DNA of 64,000 nt. Source: JAEXNA01 sp037189585 (GTDB lineage Bacteria > Vulcanimicrobiota > Xenobia > Xenobiales > JADMJV01). The position numbers and the translations under genes were made by a program. The stretch is from assembly GCA_037189585.1 (NCBI GenBank), contig JBBCJA010000023.1, positions 1-64,000 on the forward strand, read 5' to 3'. The notes beneath the pieces were generated by a model, which searched no databases, had not been told where the DNA came from, and saw only the letters and a program-made list of their open reading frames with translations. This document shows positions 40,995 through 48,329 of the stretch, piece by piece. Each line of letters starts with the position of its first letter. The stretch's first letter is position 1.

Positions 40995-41024
40995 GAAAAC
41001 TCGGGTCGAAAGGCCCGGTTTTTT
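40995..41024 (+). terminator. Intrinsic terminator-like hairpin
   Basis: CGGGTC-GAAA-GGCCCG with flanking AAAAC/GTTTT and a T6 tail. It lies downstream of the tRNA-like scrap and the converging ArsR gene. Confidence 0.75.
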
Positions 41025-41102
41025 GGCAGTCGTGGCGAACGAGCGCGCCTTTAACCCTGATGATGCGTGCCTTGGTGGGCCGCTTACCGTTCGCCAGGCG
41101 GC

Positions 41103-41435
41103 CTATTGTTCGCGCTGAGTCTGGTAAGCGCGCAAGATCGAGCCGACCAGGTCGCCGAATTTTTCTCCTATCTCCTGACAACGCGTGGTGTTGAGCATCT
41201 CCACACCGCGGCGCTCGCTACGAATCAAGCCAGCTTCGCGTAACACCTTGAAATGGACTGATAGAGTCGACTTGGGCACCGGCCGCTGGTCGACTTGAAG
41301 AAAAGCGGAGCAGATCTGAGGGCAGTCCGACTGCGCAATTTCCGCATAGATGCGAACACGGACCGGGTCCGAGAGGGCGTAAAGGATGCCCTCGACCGTG
41401 ATCTCGCTGAGCGGTGGATGGTAGAGCGGTCTCAC
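41103..41435 (-). CDS. ArsR-type helix-turn-helix regulator
   Basis: 110 residues from GTG 41435 (an upstream GTG at 41450 or TTG at 41462 is possible). ITVEGILYALSDPVRVRIYAE and the helix-turn-helix PVPKSTLSVHFKVLREAGLIR, then ERRGVEMLNTT, define the ArsR/HxlR-like winged helix. QSDCPQICSAFLQVD has two Cys between helix 2 and the HTH, which may sense metal or redox state. It is divergent from the second LLM gene and probably binds the TTGTTC-N9-GAAC sites, repressing both LLM genes and itself. Confidence 0.85.
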   Translation of the reverse strand: MRPLYHPPLSEITVEGILYALSDPVRVRIYAEIAQSDCPQICSAFLQVDQRPVPKSTLSVHFKVLREAGLIRSERRGVEMLNTTRCQEIGEKFGDLVGSILRAYQTQREQ

Positions 41436-41455
41436 AAGTTTGTTATACACGCCCC

Positions 41456-41496
41456 TTGACAAATTGTCTATTTGTTCACTAATCTTGAACTATTGG
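41456..41496 (+). promoter_or_regulatory. Promoter of LLM-2 with overlapping operator (site 2)
   Basis: TTGACA (41456-41461), 18-bp spacer, TAATCT (41480-41485). The inverted repeat TTGTTC-N9-GAACTATTGG (41472-41496) covers the -10 region, as expected of a repressor site, and matches site 1 at 40875-40899 in arms, spacing and the trailing ATTGG. Confidence 0.6.
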
Positions 41497-41531
41497 AATT
41501 TAGTAACATTACGAAAGAAGGCAACCAACCC

Positions 41532-42515
41532 ATGCAGTACAGTGTGCAAGTGGCCAATGACAACATTTCCTGGAACACTCTTCGTGACATCGCTAAAACG
41601 GTCGACAAAGGCCGGTGGGATACCCTCTGGAACTATGACCACCTGTTGCCTCCGCTAGCGGAGATGTTTCCTCACCTGGCCGAGAGCCTGGAGCATTATG
41701 AAGAGGGAGAAGTGCATGAGGGTTGGTCGATGCTCGCCGCTTGGGCCGCCGTGACGGAGCGAGTTCGACTCGGCTGCCTGGTCACCGCGATACCCTTCCG
41801 CAACCCGGCTCTGTTAGCCAAGATCGCTTCCACGGTCGATCACATCAGCAATGGGCGCCTGCAGCTAGGTTTGGGCGCAGCTTGGCATCAAAGCGAAGCC
41901 CGAGCCTACGGGATTCCGTTGGGCGGCGACAAGGAAAAGCTTGACCGCTTCGCGGAGGGCTTGGAAGTGATTCGGCTTTTGCTCACTCCCGGCGGCCGGC
42001 GCGACTTTCAGGGCAAGTACTTTCAACTGGATCGAGCGCCGTTCTCTCCCCAACCGGTTCAACGGAAGCTGCCCATCTTGATCGGTGGCGGGGGTGAAAA
42101 GCGTACTTTGCGACTGGTGGCTCGCTACGCGGACTCTTACAATTTCTTCGCCCAGCTGATTTCCACTCCGGAGCTCTATGTCCATAAGAATCGTGTGCTC
42201 GACGAGCACTGCGCGGCTATCGGGCGCGACCCCGCGGAGATCAAGCGGACCGTGGCGCTGTGGGCCGACATCGAGAGCGACGAGACGGTCGCCCGCGGCA
42301 AACGGGAGTTTCTAGGTCGTGGTCTCGACGAGGCCGGCAAGAACGCGCTTCTCTTCGGGTCGCCCCAGCGGATCGTCGACGGGGTCGGTGAGCTGCTCGA
42401 GAAAATCTCCGTCGAGGAGGTCATCTTCTGCGGCCTAGCCCCTCACCCTGATGCTTACCAACGCTTCGATGAAGAGGTTCTGAGTGCCCTGGGCCAGGTT
42501 GCGGTCGTGGGTTGA
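41532..42515 (+). CDS. F420-dependent LLM-class oxidoreductase (copy 2)
   Basis: 327 residues from ATG 41532 (MQYSVQVANDNISWNTLRDI), AAGAAGG upstream. It is a paralogue of the 39860-40837 protein: WNYDHLLPP, IPFRNPALLAKIASTVDHIS, LGLGAAWHQSEARAYG, KLPILIGGGGEKRTLRLVAR and ADSYNFFA align. The conserved Gly-rich loop and His-containing AAWH segment fit deazaflavin binding. It is adjacent and divergent to the ArsR gene. The two copies plus the wrecked third indicate local duplication. Confidence 0.85.
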   Translation: MQYSVQVANDNISWNTLRDIAKTVDKGRWDTLWNYDHLLPPLAEMFPHLAESLEHYEEGEVHEGWSMLAAWAAVTERVRLGCLVTAIPFRNPALLAKIASTVDHISNGRLQLGLGAAWHQSEARAYGIPLGGDKEKLDRFAEGLEVIRLLLTPGGRRDFQGKYFQLDRAPFSPQPVQRKLPILIGGGGEKRTLRLVARYADSYNFFAQLISTPELYVHKNRVLDEHCAAIGRDPAEIKRTVALWADIESDETVARGKREFLGRGLDEAGKNALLFGSPQRIVDGVGELLEKISVEEVIFCGLAPHPDAYQRFDEEVLSALGQVAVVG

Positions 42516-42645
42516 GCCGTGATGGCTGGCTGATGCCAACCGCTCTCTCTCGGCGTTGGCCATCCTTATGGCCCCGGCAGATGCGCTCGTCTCTTGCTCT
42601 GCACCCGATCTAGACAATCAATCGCGTCCAGTTCAAGGAGGAGAA

Positions 42646-42945
42646 GTGAAATTGAGTCTCTTTGTCGCCAACAATCACTCGACTTGGGTGAATATCTCCG
42701 AAATTGCCAGTGTCGCCGAGCACTGCCGTTGGCACGCGCTCTGAAACTACGACCACCTCCTACCACACTTCGCTGGACAGTTGCCCCATATCTACACCGA
42801 CTCTCGTGCCTTCGAAGCCGGGCCCGTCTTCGAGGCATGGATTCTGTTGACCGGGCTGGCTGCTGTGACGCAAAGAGTGCGGCTGGCAACTCTGGTCAAT
42901 GATGACATTTCGTAACCCTGCCCTGCTGGCAAAGTCGGCCGCCAC
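42646..42945 (+). pseudogene. Third LLM oxidoreductase copy, broken
   Basis: GTG 42646 with a strong AAGGAGGAG. The product starts KLSLFVANNHSTWVNISEIA as in copy 1, but TGA replaces the conserved Trp codon at 42742-42744, one extra base near 42901 shifts the frame (FRNPALLAKSA continues in the next frame), and an IS3 remnant cuts it at about 42945. Only the first ~100 of ~325 codons remain. Confidence 0.85.
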
Positions 42946-43612
42946 CCAGCAGTCCCCCTTCTTGCTCATGGACTGCAAGATGCCGGCATCTCGGCAGGTC
43001 TTGGAGAAGGTGGCGGACGTGTACTGGCTACCGCGGTCCGAGTGGAAAATCAGTCCAGGCTCTGCTTCGCGCCGGCCAAGTGCCATTCTCAAGGCGTCAT
43101 CGACGAGCTGGGCCCTCATGTGTGGCTGGATGGACCACCCGACCACCATTCGGCTGTAGAGGTCAATCACAACGGCCAAGTAGAGGAAGCCTGACGACGT
43201 CTTGATGTACGAAATATCCCCGACCCACGCGCGATTGGGCTGGTGTTGCTGGAAGTTGCGGTCAAGGTAATTGGGTGCGAAAGTGGCCGCGGGGTTGGAT
43301 TTCGTGGTGACGCGGAAAGCCTTGGGGTACCGGACCTTGAGCCCCAGTGCGAGCATTCGTTCTCGCACTGTCCGACGGCATACTTTGAAGCCGCGCTTGG
43401 CCAGCTCTTTCACCTGCCGCCTGGTGCCGTAGCGCCGACCATTGGCTTTGTGAATCTCCTTGATGGCCTTATCAAGCTCGGCGTAATCAACACCGTCATC
43501 TTCACCTCGAGACCGCCAGGAATAGTACCCTTGTCTCGAGACCTGAAGAACGGCTCAAAGCAGCCACAACGGGTAATTGGCCCTCTCCGCTTGGATAAAG
43601 CGAAATCTCACT
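42946..43612 (-). pseudogene. IS3-family transposase OrfB, truncated and with a stop
   Basis: The DDE integrase core is recognisable: NRAWVGDISYIKTSSGFLYL (first Asp), LIFHSDRGSQYTS (second Asp) and SMSKKGDCW, after which homology ends and the third acidic residue is lost. Upstream, the frame beginning near 43612 has a TGA at 43555-43557 where relatives have Cys. It cannot make a working transposase. Confidence 0.8.
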
Positions 43613-43918
43613 CGCAATCCCGCGCGAAGAAGGCCGTCGCTTTTTTAAGATGTCCCGCTCCATCTCTGCGATCTTGTTTTCTTTCTCCAGCTCAGCGATG
43701 CGGCGCTGTTGTTCAGCCAACATGCCCTTCATCTGTCGGGCCGTCATCTCGTCGCTCACACGTGCCTCCGAGTGGCCGGCCTCAGCTCTCCATCTGACGA
43801 GTGAGGAGGGCGATATGTCGAGTTCCTTGGCCACAGCCGCAACACTCCTCTTCACGCTGAGCTCCACCGCCCGCTGCCGGAACTCTTCCGTATACTTGGG
43901 TTGTCGTTTCTTCTGCAT
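43502..43918 (-). CDS. IS3-family transposase OrfA (HTH)
   Basis: 138 residues. MQKKRQPKYTEEFRQRAVEL, VAAVAKELDISPSSLVRWR (helix-turn-helix) and the leucine-zipper-like RRIAELEKENKIAEMERDIL identify OrfA. A slippery TTAAAAAAG runs through the following LKK, the normal site of -1 frameshifting to OrfB; residues after that (RRPSSRG onward) are the unshifted frame. Binds IS ends in the family; here an orphan of a dead element. Confidence 0.8.
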   Translation of the reverse strand: MQKKRQPKYTEEFRQRAVELSVKRSVAAVAKELDISPSSLVRWRAEAGHSEARVSDEMTARQMKGMLAEQQRRIAELEKENKIAEMERDILKKRRPSSRGIASEISLYPSGEGQLPVVAALSRSSGLETRVLFLAVSR

Positions 43919-43967
43919 GATTCTCCGATTCTTTAAGTCATTCGGAATGTCTGCAGATCGGGGACCA

Positions 43968-44141
43968 TTTCAAAGGTAACGCAACGAACATTTCGTTGTC
44001 GTCCAGCCGAGCGATGTCCCAATCCCACGCCCCCGGCTCGAGAGGTCGAACAGGGTGCACACCAAGCTGACGGCAGTGGCAATTCCAGAGGTCGGCGACC
44101 GCCTCCGCGGACGCACGGTAAACGGCGATGACATCAGGCAC
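43968..44141 (-). pseudogene. 5' fragment of an interrupted gene
   Basis: It encodes MPDVIAVYRASAEAVADLWN through DDNEMFVALPLK and then runs into the IS end, so the 3' part is lost. The preserved ~58 residues look like real protein, but no family is recognised. Confidence 0.45.
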
Positions 44142-44314
44142 TGGTTACTCTAGCATAGGGAGCGTCGAATCGGAGTTCCCGCGAGGAGACTTAGAGGGGG
44201 CTGATACCGCGCCAAAGTTCCCCGTCGGTCCCGAATCCCGCAAGGTGGCGGCAACCACGAACACTGGTAACTGCCCTGCAGTCGCACACTTGGCGTGCCG
44301 TGTAAGCGTGAAAG

Positions 44315-44755
44315 TCAATCGCTGTTGTTCCAAGTCAGGACGCCGCGTCCGCCCCTGCTCCAGCTTGGCCAAGATTCAGCTGGCTCCCGTTCAACGATCA
44401 CGTGGATCCACGCCTCCTCGCAATCGGACAGTCGGTCTCTGTCGACCTTGAGAAGCTTCGCGATGTAAGAACGGTTGAGAAGGTTGTCAATAAAGTCGGC
44501 GGTCTCTTCGTCGATGCCCTTGTAGCAATGGCCTCCCCATTTCTCCCCGGTGAAATGGTCTTCCAACACGCTTTCAAAGCCTTTCGTCTCGTCAAGCGGA
44601 ATGAAAGCACCTTCCAATTGAGGATGATGGCAAGCATAACCGCCCGTCTGGCTGCTGTAAAATACCCCCGAGGGGTGCGCCAATATCAAGCCCAATCCGC
44701 AGAACTCCCCAACGTGAATGTGCAGTTCGGGTCTTTTATCTTCGTTGTTAGTCAT
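44315..44755 (-). CDS. Small orphan protein, DUF6210-like
   Basis: 146 residues. VFYSSQTGGYACHHPQLEGA, FIPLDE, GEKWGGHCYKGID, ETADFIDNLL, VDRDRLSDCEEAWIHV match my recollection of the DUF6210 pattern. No signal peptide. It is the second gene of a pair with the 71-residue gene 21 bp upstream. Small solitary proteins of this kind are often immunity proteins of polymorphic toxins, but no toxin is attached here. Confidence 0.55.
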   Translation of the reverse strand: MTNNEDKRPELHIHVGEFCGLGLILAHPSGVFYSSQTGGYACHHPQLEGAFIPLDETKGFESVLEDHFTGEKWGGHCYKGIDEETADFIDNLLNRSYIAKLLKVDRDRLSDCEEAWIHVIVEREPAESWPSWSRGGRGVLTWNNSD

Positions 44756-44776
44756 CTTTTCCCGGAGCCTGTCCCC

Positions 44777-44992
44777 TCATGGACGCGAGGTTTTCGACTT
44801 CATCGCGGCGAGCCGCGCCTCAAAGGAATCGTAGGTTGTCTCGAACTGATCCACCTTTCGGACGTCGGCTCGCCTCAAGACTTCGATCACCGCTTCGTGA
44901 CCGCTTGGCATCATGCAGTCATTTTTTCGTTTCGGCAGCCGTGAAAAGAGTCTTTGCCAGCTAGCTTCCGCCTCGTATTGCTCTTTCGACAT
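44777..44992 (-). CDS. Small orphan protein preceding the DUF6210-like gene
   Basis: 71 residues (MSKEQYEAEASWQRLFSRLP...), charged and helical with one Cys. A very strong RBS (AGGAGGCGG) precedes the ATG. Just upstream lies copy B of the dispersed ~50-bp repeat. Not recognised. Confidence 0.6.
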   Translation of the reverse strand: MSKEQYEAEASWQRLFSRLPKRKNDCMMPSGHEAVIEVLRRADVRKVDQFETTYDSFEARLAAMKSKTSRP

Positions 44993-45021
44993 GCTCCGCC
45001 TCCTGATCTAAACTCAGGCGA

Positions 45022-45067
45022 TCATGCCGCGCCGCGGCGCCGAAGCAAAGCACGCTTGCCGAAACGT
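45022..45067 (-). repeat. Dispersed ~50-bp repeat (copy B)
   Basis: Read on the minus strand, GTTTCGGCAAGCGTGCTTTG then CTT-C-GGCGCCGCG and CGGCATG-A-TCGC matches copy A at 12783-12832 with few differences. It ends about 30 bp before the start of the 44777-44992 gene. Confidence 0.7.
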
Positions 45068-45103
45068 CACGAAGTTTCGGCAATTCCCGGCTCCAGCAAG
45101 AAA

Positions 45104-45127
45104 CCTCGATACGGCGGGGTTTTTCGT
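45104..45127 (+). terminator. Intrinsic terminator-like hairpin
   Basis: AACCTCG pairs with CGGGGTT (one G-T) followed by TTTTCG. A second hairpin, CGAAAC/GTTTCG, lies just upstream at about 45062-45079. Confidence 0.55.
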
Positions 45128-45180
45128 TGTTGGAGGGGCTTCCCAAATTGGGCCTCGAAGGGTCATGGTATACCGGTAGT

Positions 45181-45609
45181 GTGCCAACTTTTGAGCGGTG
45201 TGCGGGAGAGCTAGCCTCGTGGAATCACCATAGTCACATCCGATGGCTGCTCGCTGTCACCCTCGAGGTTACGGAACTCGAGAAGGGCCTCTATAGGCTT
45301 GAGAACAGCGGTGGCTTTATGGCGGACCTCCTCGACTACGGAGACATCCTTCAGCTCGAGCATGTCGGGGGAAACAAATATCTCTTAAAGGAGAGGACCG
45401 CGTCAAGCCACAGACGATTCGATTTCATCCTCGCTCGAGGAACCGATCTGAGCCGACCTGAACTTGTTGCATATCTCGAGCGGGTTCTGTATTGGGAGAG
45501 AAGCTACGGAGGCTGGCTTTGCATGTTTGTTGACGCGGACTCTCCCCTGCAGCCGGACGTTGAGTTTGCAGTCCTTCTCCAGAGGAAGGCCATTGAGTCG
45601 AATGGCTAA
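45181..45609 (+). CDS. Small orphan protein, DUF4265-like
   Basis: 142 residues from GTG 45181 (TTG 45127 would add 18, ATG 45319 would remove 46). GLYRLENSGGFMADLLDYGD, followed by ILQLEHVGGNKYLL and TASSHRRFDFIL, resembles the 'G.YRL.N.P...gl.yGD.v..e' pattern of DUF4265; an ERSYGGWLCMFV segment follows. No signal peptide. Probably an orphan immunity-type protein in this decaying island; no toxin is adjacent. Confidence 0.5.
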   Translation: MPTFERCAGELASWNHHSHIRWLLAVTLEVTELEKGLYRLENSGGFMADLLDYGDILQLEHVGGNKYLLKERTASSHRRFDFILARGTDLSRPELVAYLERVLYWERSYGGWLCMFVDADSPLQPDVEFAVLLQRKAIESNG

Positions 45610-45620
45610 TCCCTTGAGGA

Positions 45621-46322
45621 CTACCCATTGAGATATCTGACGGTCATTTGGAGGTCCTGGTGGAGCCGTTTCCAGCCGATAGTCTGCTCCAGTTGCGAGG
45701 TACTGGCCAATAGGGCGAGGCGCCCGACCTCCAGGTCGAAGTGAACAACTGTCCGCCCACGAAACCACGGTGGCTCAGGACTCCAGAAACTGCCTCCGGG
45801 CACGTTCTGGAGGTCGAAGGTTGTAACGATGACGGCGCAAAGGCTTCCGTTGAGGACTTCTGTGCTCTCCCAAGACGTTGTTACGGTCCCTTGGACAGTA
45901 CAACGACCAAAGCCGGATTTGAAGGGTGCGCTGAAATCAACGCTCCGCCGAGCCCCTTGTGTCAACCCCGCGAGCTCCGGTGAAAACGTCAATGGAAACG
46001 TCGGCGGTGACGAATTCTCCAGAATGCGGCCGTTTCGGTCGAAGACGACTACCGGGTAGACCTTCTGGTTAACCGGGCGATCAACTCGCGTATCCGAACA
46101 ATGGCCAGTGTCATGGATGTTCGTCATGGTGACACGAACGGTCTCTCCCGGCGACTCGACAGCCAAAACGAACTCGGCCCGCCTGTCGGCGACGCCGCCT
46201 TCCGTCTTCGTGAACCCCGCCCCGGTTGTCACGACACGGTGATGGGTGTATTCGTATACGAAGCGCTTACCGGCGGGAAGCGCCCAACTAAGGCCTCCTT
46301 CGGACGTCATCGGTTCGGCCAT
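45621..46322 (-). CDS. Hypothetical beta-rich protein
   Basis: 233 residues from ATG 46322 (MAEPMTSEGGLSWALPAGKR). This start is favoured because the intact form of the upstream gene would stop at 46325, giving tight coupling. Predicted mostly beta strands (FVYEYTHHRVVTTGAGF, AEFVLAVESPGETVRVTMTN) with no Sec signal from this start. Cys at GHCSDT, GRCTVQG and GSLCAV. No family recognised; an immunity-like role is possible from context only. Confidence 0.55.
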   Translation of the reverse strand: MAEPMTSEGGLSWALPAGKRFVYEYTHHRVVTTGAGFTKTEGGVADRRAEFVLAVESPGETVRVTMTNIHDTGHCSDTRVDRPVNQKVYPVVVFDRNGRILENSSPPTFPLTFSPELAGLTQGARRSVDFSAPFKSGFGRCTVQGTVTTSWESTEVLNGSLCAVIVTTFDLQNVPGGSFWSPEPPWFRGRTVVHFDLEVGRLALLASTSQLEQTIGWKRLHQDLQMTVRYLNG

Positions 46323-46324
46323 GG

Positions 46325-46763
46325 CTATTTTGAGTGACCGTACCGCGCTTGCGTCCAACGTTGCATGGCTTCGGCCAGAACCTCACGGCCTTCCTCGGAC
46401 AAAATCGGCTGGGCGAGATACTTGACGTAGTCCGGGCTGGGCGAGATACTTGACGTAGTTCGGCTTAGTCGTTGAGCTAATTCCGCCCAAGTACGAAAAC
46501 TGTTTCCTCGGCAGGATAAGCGGCGGTGCGGACTCTACCGAGTCTATCTCTTGGCGTAAGGCTTCCAGGCCTTTCTCCTCAGAACAAAGATTTTTCGTGC
46601 GACGGAAGGTTTCGAGGGCACGTCTCCTGCTACCCTGGCGAACCTTGAAAGGTCGCCCTGCTCGTCCTTGCTGAGGAGGTTCAGGCATTGGGTGGAGATA
46701 TTCTCCAAAGCTCGAAGACCATGGCTCCGACGAGACAGTCACCGTCACACTTGAGAGCTTCAT
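46325..46763 (-). pseudogene. Gene frameshifted by a 28-bp tandem duplication
   Basis: The frame from 46763 reads to ...TKPNYVKYLAQP and then, because of a 28-bp tandem duplication (46407-46462), leaves its frame and stops at 46383. Removing one unit restores QPILSEEGREVLAEAMQRW and TQARYGHSK with a stop at 46325-46327, just before the next start. The ancestral product would be about 136 residues; family unknown. Confidence 0.75.
46407..46462. repeat. 28-bp perfect-but-one tandem duplication
   Basis: GGCTGGGCGAGATACTTGAC-GTAGT(C/T)CG occurs at 46407-46434 and 46435-46462. 28 is not a multiple of three, hence the frameshift. Confidence 0.9.
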
Positions 46764-46829
46764 TCTTCGAGGGATGGCAGCTCAGAACTCCTCGCCACTC
46801 AAATCAAGACGCGTTAGGAAGGGCTTTTG

Positions 46830-47297
46830 CTATCGTCCGATGGTGATCACTCGTCGTCCGTTTCGCTGGATGACGTTGCCGTTGGCGTCACGCACCACGC
46901 GAGTGTTGTTCGGATTATAGTAGTATCCGTCGGAACCGCGAACATAAGGATTGTTCGGGTTGTAATAGACGTTTCCGTTAACGTTGGGGTTGTAGCGGTA
47001 CTGGTAGCGAGCCTGAAATCGCGGGTCGTTAGGCCCGGCCGGCGTCATGACCTGGCCCGGCTGGGTCGGATACTCGTCTTGATAGACCGTGTTCGGGAAC
47101 TGATATCGGGGATCGTAGCCGTTTTGGCGGTTTCTCATATAGGAGTAGTTTCCAACGATATCGGTGCGTTGCTCGGTCTGCGCGACTTGCGGGCCTTCCA
47201 CGATTAAAGAGCTGGAGGGCTCGGCGTTGGCCGTTCCTGCTAGCAGCACCACCAGAGCCGTCGCTAGCATCCAGGAGATTCCACATCGTTTTGTCAT
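46830..47297 (-). CDS. Exported Asn/Tyr-rich protein
   Basis: 155 residues from ATG 47297 (GAGAGGG upstream). MTKRCGISWMLATALVVLLA is a signal peptide with an ANA cleavage site. The mature protein is rich in Asn, Tyr, Arg and Pro with repeated motifs: YNPNVNGNVYYNPNNPYV, YYYNPNNTRVVRDANGN. Such repeats suggest an extracellular, matrix- or amyloid-like protein. No known domain. Confidence 0.7.
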   Translation of the reverse strand: MTKRCGISWMLATALVVLLAGTANAEPSSSLIVEGPQVAQTEQRTDIVGNYSYMRNRQNGYDPRYQFPNTVYQDEYPTQPGQVMTPAGPNDPRFQARYQYRYNPNVNGNVYYNPNNPYVRGSDGYYYNPNNTRVVRDANGNVIQRNGRRVITIGR

Positions 47298-47447
47298 CGT
47301 TTTACCCTCTCTTATTCTCAATATCTCAAGTCTTATTGACTGTAGAGTCAAACCCATCGTAAGGGGAAAAGTTCCCATCCGTCTGTGTGAGACATCACTT
47401 TCGCGACGTCGGGTTTCCGGGCCTGGACATTGTTGGAATGGCAGACG

Positions 47448-48107
47448 ATGCGACGAAACGTTCTTCGGCTCTGTCTCTGGCTGTGCTTGCTCCTTCCCGG
47501 TCTAGGCCAGGGTCACCACCACTCCCATGACTTCTCCAACATCGAGCGTTGGATCGACCGCTTTGAGGACCCAGCTCGCGAGGAGTGGCAACGCCCAGAC
47601 ATGGTCGTGGATCTGCTTGGACTCAGGCCTGGACAAAACGTCGCCGATATCGGAGCGGGGACCGGGTACTTCACACGTCGCTTGGCCAAGAAAGTCTCGC
47701 CCGGCGGATTCGCCGTGGCGGTGGAGATCGAGCCCGGCTTCTTTCCCTACATTCAAAAGAGGGCGCGAGAGGCCGGTCAGGCTAACATCCTCACCCAACC
47801 GGCCGAGCCGAACAATCCGTGGCTGGCTCCTCAAGCCTTCGATCTGATCTTTCTCTGCAACACCTTGCACCACATCGACCATCGCGCGGAATACTACGCC
47901 TGGCTGCGCCGCGCGCTGCGCCCCGAGGGGCGAGTGGTAGTGGTCGACTTTTTCAAGGATATGGATATTCCGGTCGGTCCTCGTCCTGAAATGCGCCTGG
48001 CTCCGGGGACTCTACGAATGGAGCTGGAAGCGGCCGGCTTTTCCGTCAGTGTGGACGCGGAGAGCCTGCCCTACCAGTACATCCTCACCGCCCGCCCTCG
48101 CTCTTAG
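47448..48107 (+). CDS. Class I SAM-dependent methyltransferase with signal peptide
   Basis: 219 residues from ATG 47448. The first 22 (MRRNVLRLCLWLCLLLPGLG) form a Sec signal peptide, followed by QGHHHSHDF. The methyltransferase domain is complete: motif I VADIGAGTGYFTRRLA, motif II VAVEIEP, motif IV DLIFLCNTLHHI and RPEGRVVVVDFF. Exported methyltransferases are odd because SAM is cytoplasmic; the signal may act as an anchor, or the enzyme may use imported cofactor. Target unknown. Starting at GTG or ATG further down would lose no domain residues, so the signal could be an annotation artefact, but it is well formed. Confidence 0.75.
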   Translation: MRRNVLRLCLWLCLLLPGLGQGHHHSHDFSNIERWIDRFEDPAREEWQRPDMVVDLLGLRPGQNVADIGAGTGYFTRRLAKKVSPGGFAVAVEIEPGFFPYIQKRAREAGQANILTQPAEPNNPWLAPQAFDLIFLCNTLHHIDHRAEYYAWLRRALRPEGRVVVVDFFKDMDIPVGPRPEMRLAPGTLRMELEAAGFSVSVDAESLPYQYILTARPRS

Positions 48108-48329
48108 ATCCCTCAAAAGGCGCCGACCAGGCTTGCCCTCCTCGACCCTTCTTCGGCTCCTCCGGCTATCACAAAAACGGGCAGCACTGCCCGCCCGCGG
48201 CACCGGCTATCACAAAAACTGGCAGCACTACCCGCTACTTCCGAGCAGAGCATACTTTAAGGAACAGAATGAAAACGCGAGGAGCATGAAGAACGGGGCG
48301 CCCTTACAGATTCTCGGAGGTACCCTTTC
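48108..48329. other. Intergenic region holding repeat units
   Basis: No gene. It contains the two inverted 41-bp repeat units at 48162-48240 and ends with GGAGGT, the RBS of the phosphatase gene. Confidence 0.6.
48162..48240 (-). repeat. Two 41-bp hairpin repeat units (second locus)
   Basis: CCGGCTATCACAAAAAC(G/T)GG then CAGCACT(G/A)CCCG starts at 48162 and 48203, 41 bp apart. Reverse-complemented, these read GGGTAGTGCTGCCAG-TTTTT-GTGATAGCCGG, clearly the same family as the six units at 20224-20460. Confidence 0.8.

Larger units (their letters stand above)
42946..43967 (-). mobile_element. Truncated IS3-family insertion sequence
   Basis: It carries orfA and orfB remnants in the usual order on the minus strand. 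The orfA-side end is probably at about 43967, where the minus strand begins TGGTCCCCGATC. The other end is missing: homology stops inside orfB before the last catalytic Glu and abuts the LLM pseudogene. I find no matching terminal inverted repeat or target duplication. It is inactive. Confidence 0.7.
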
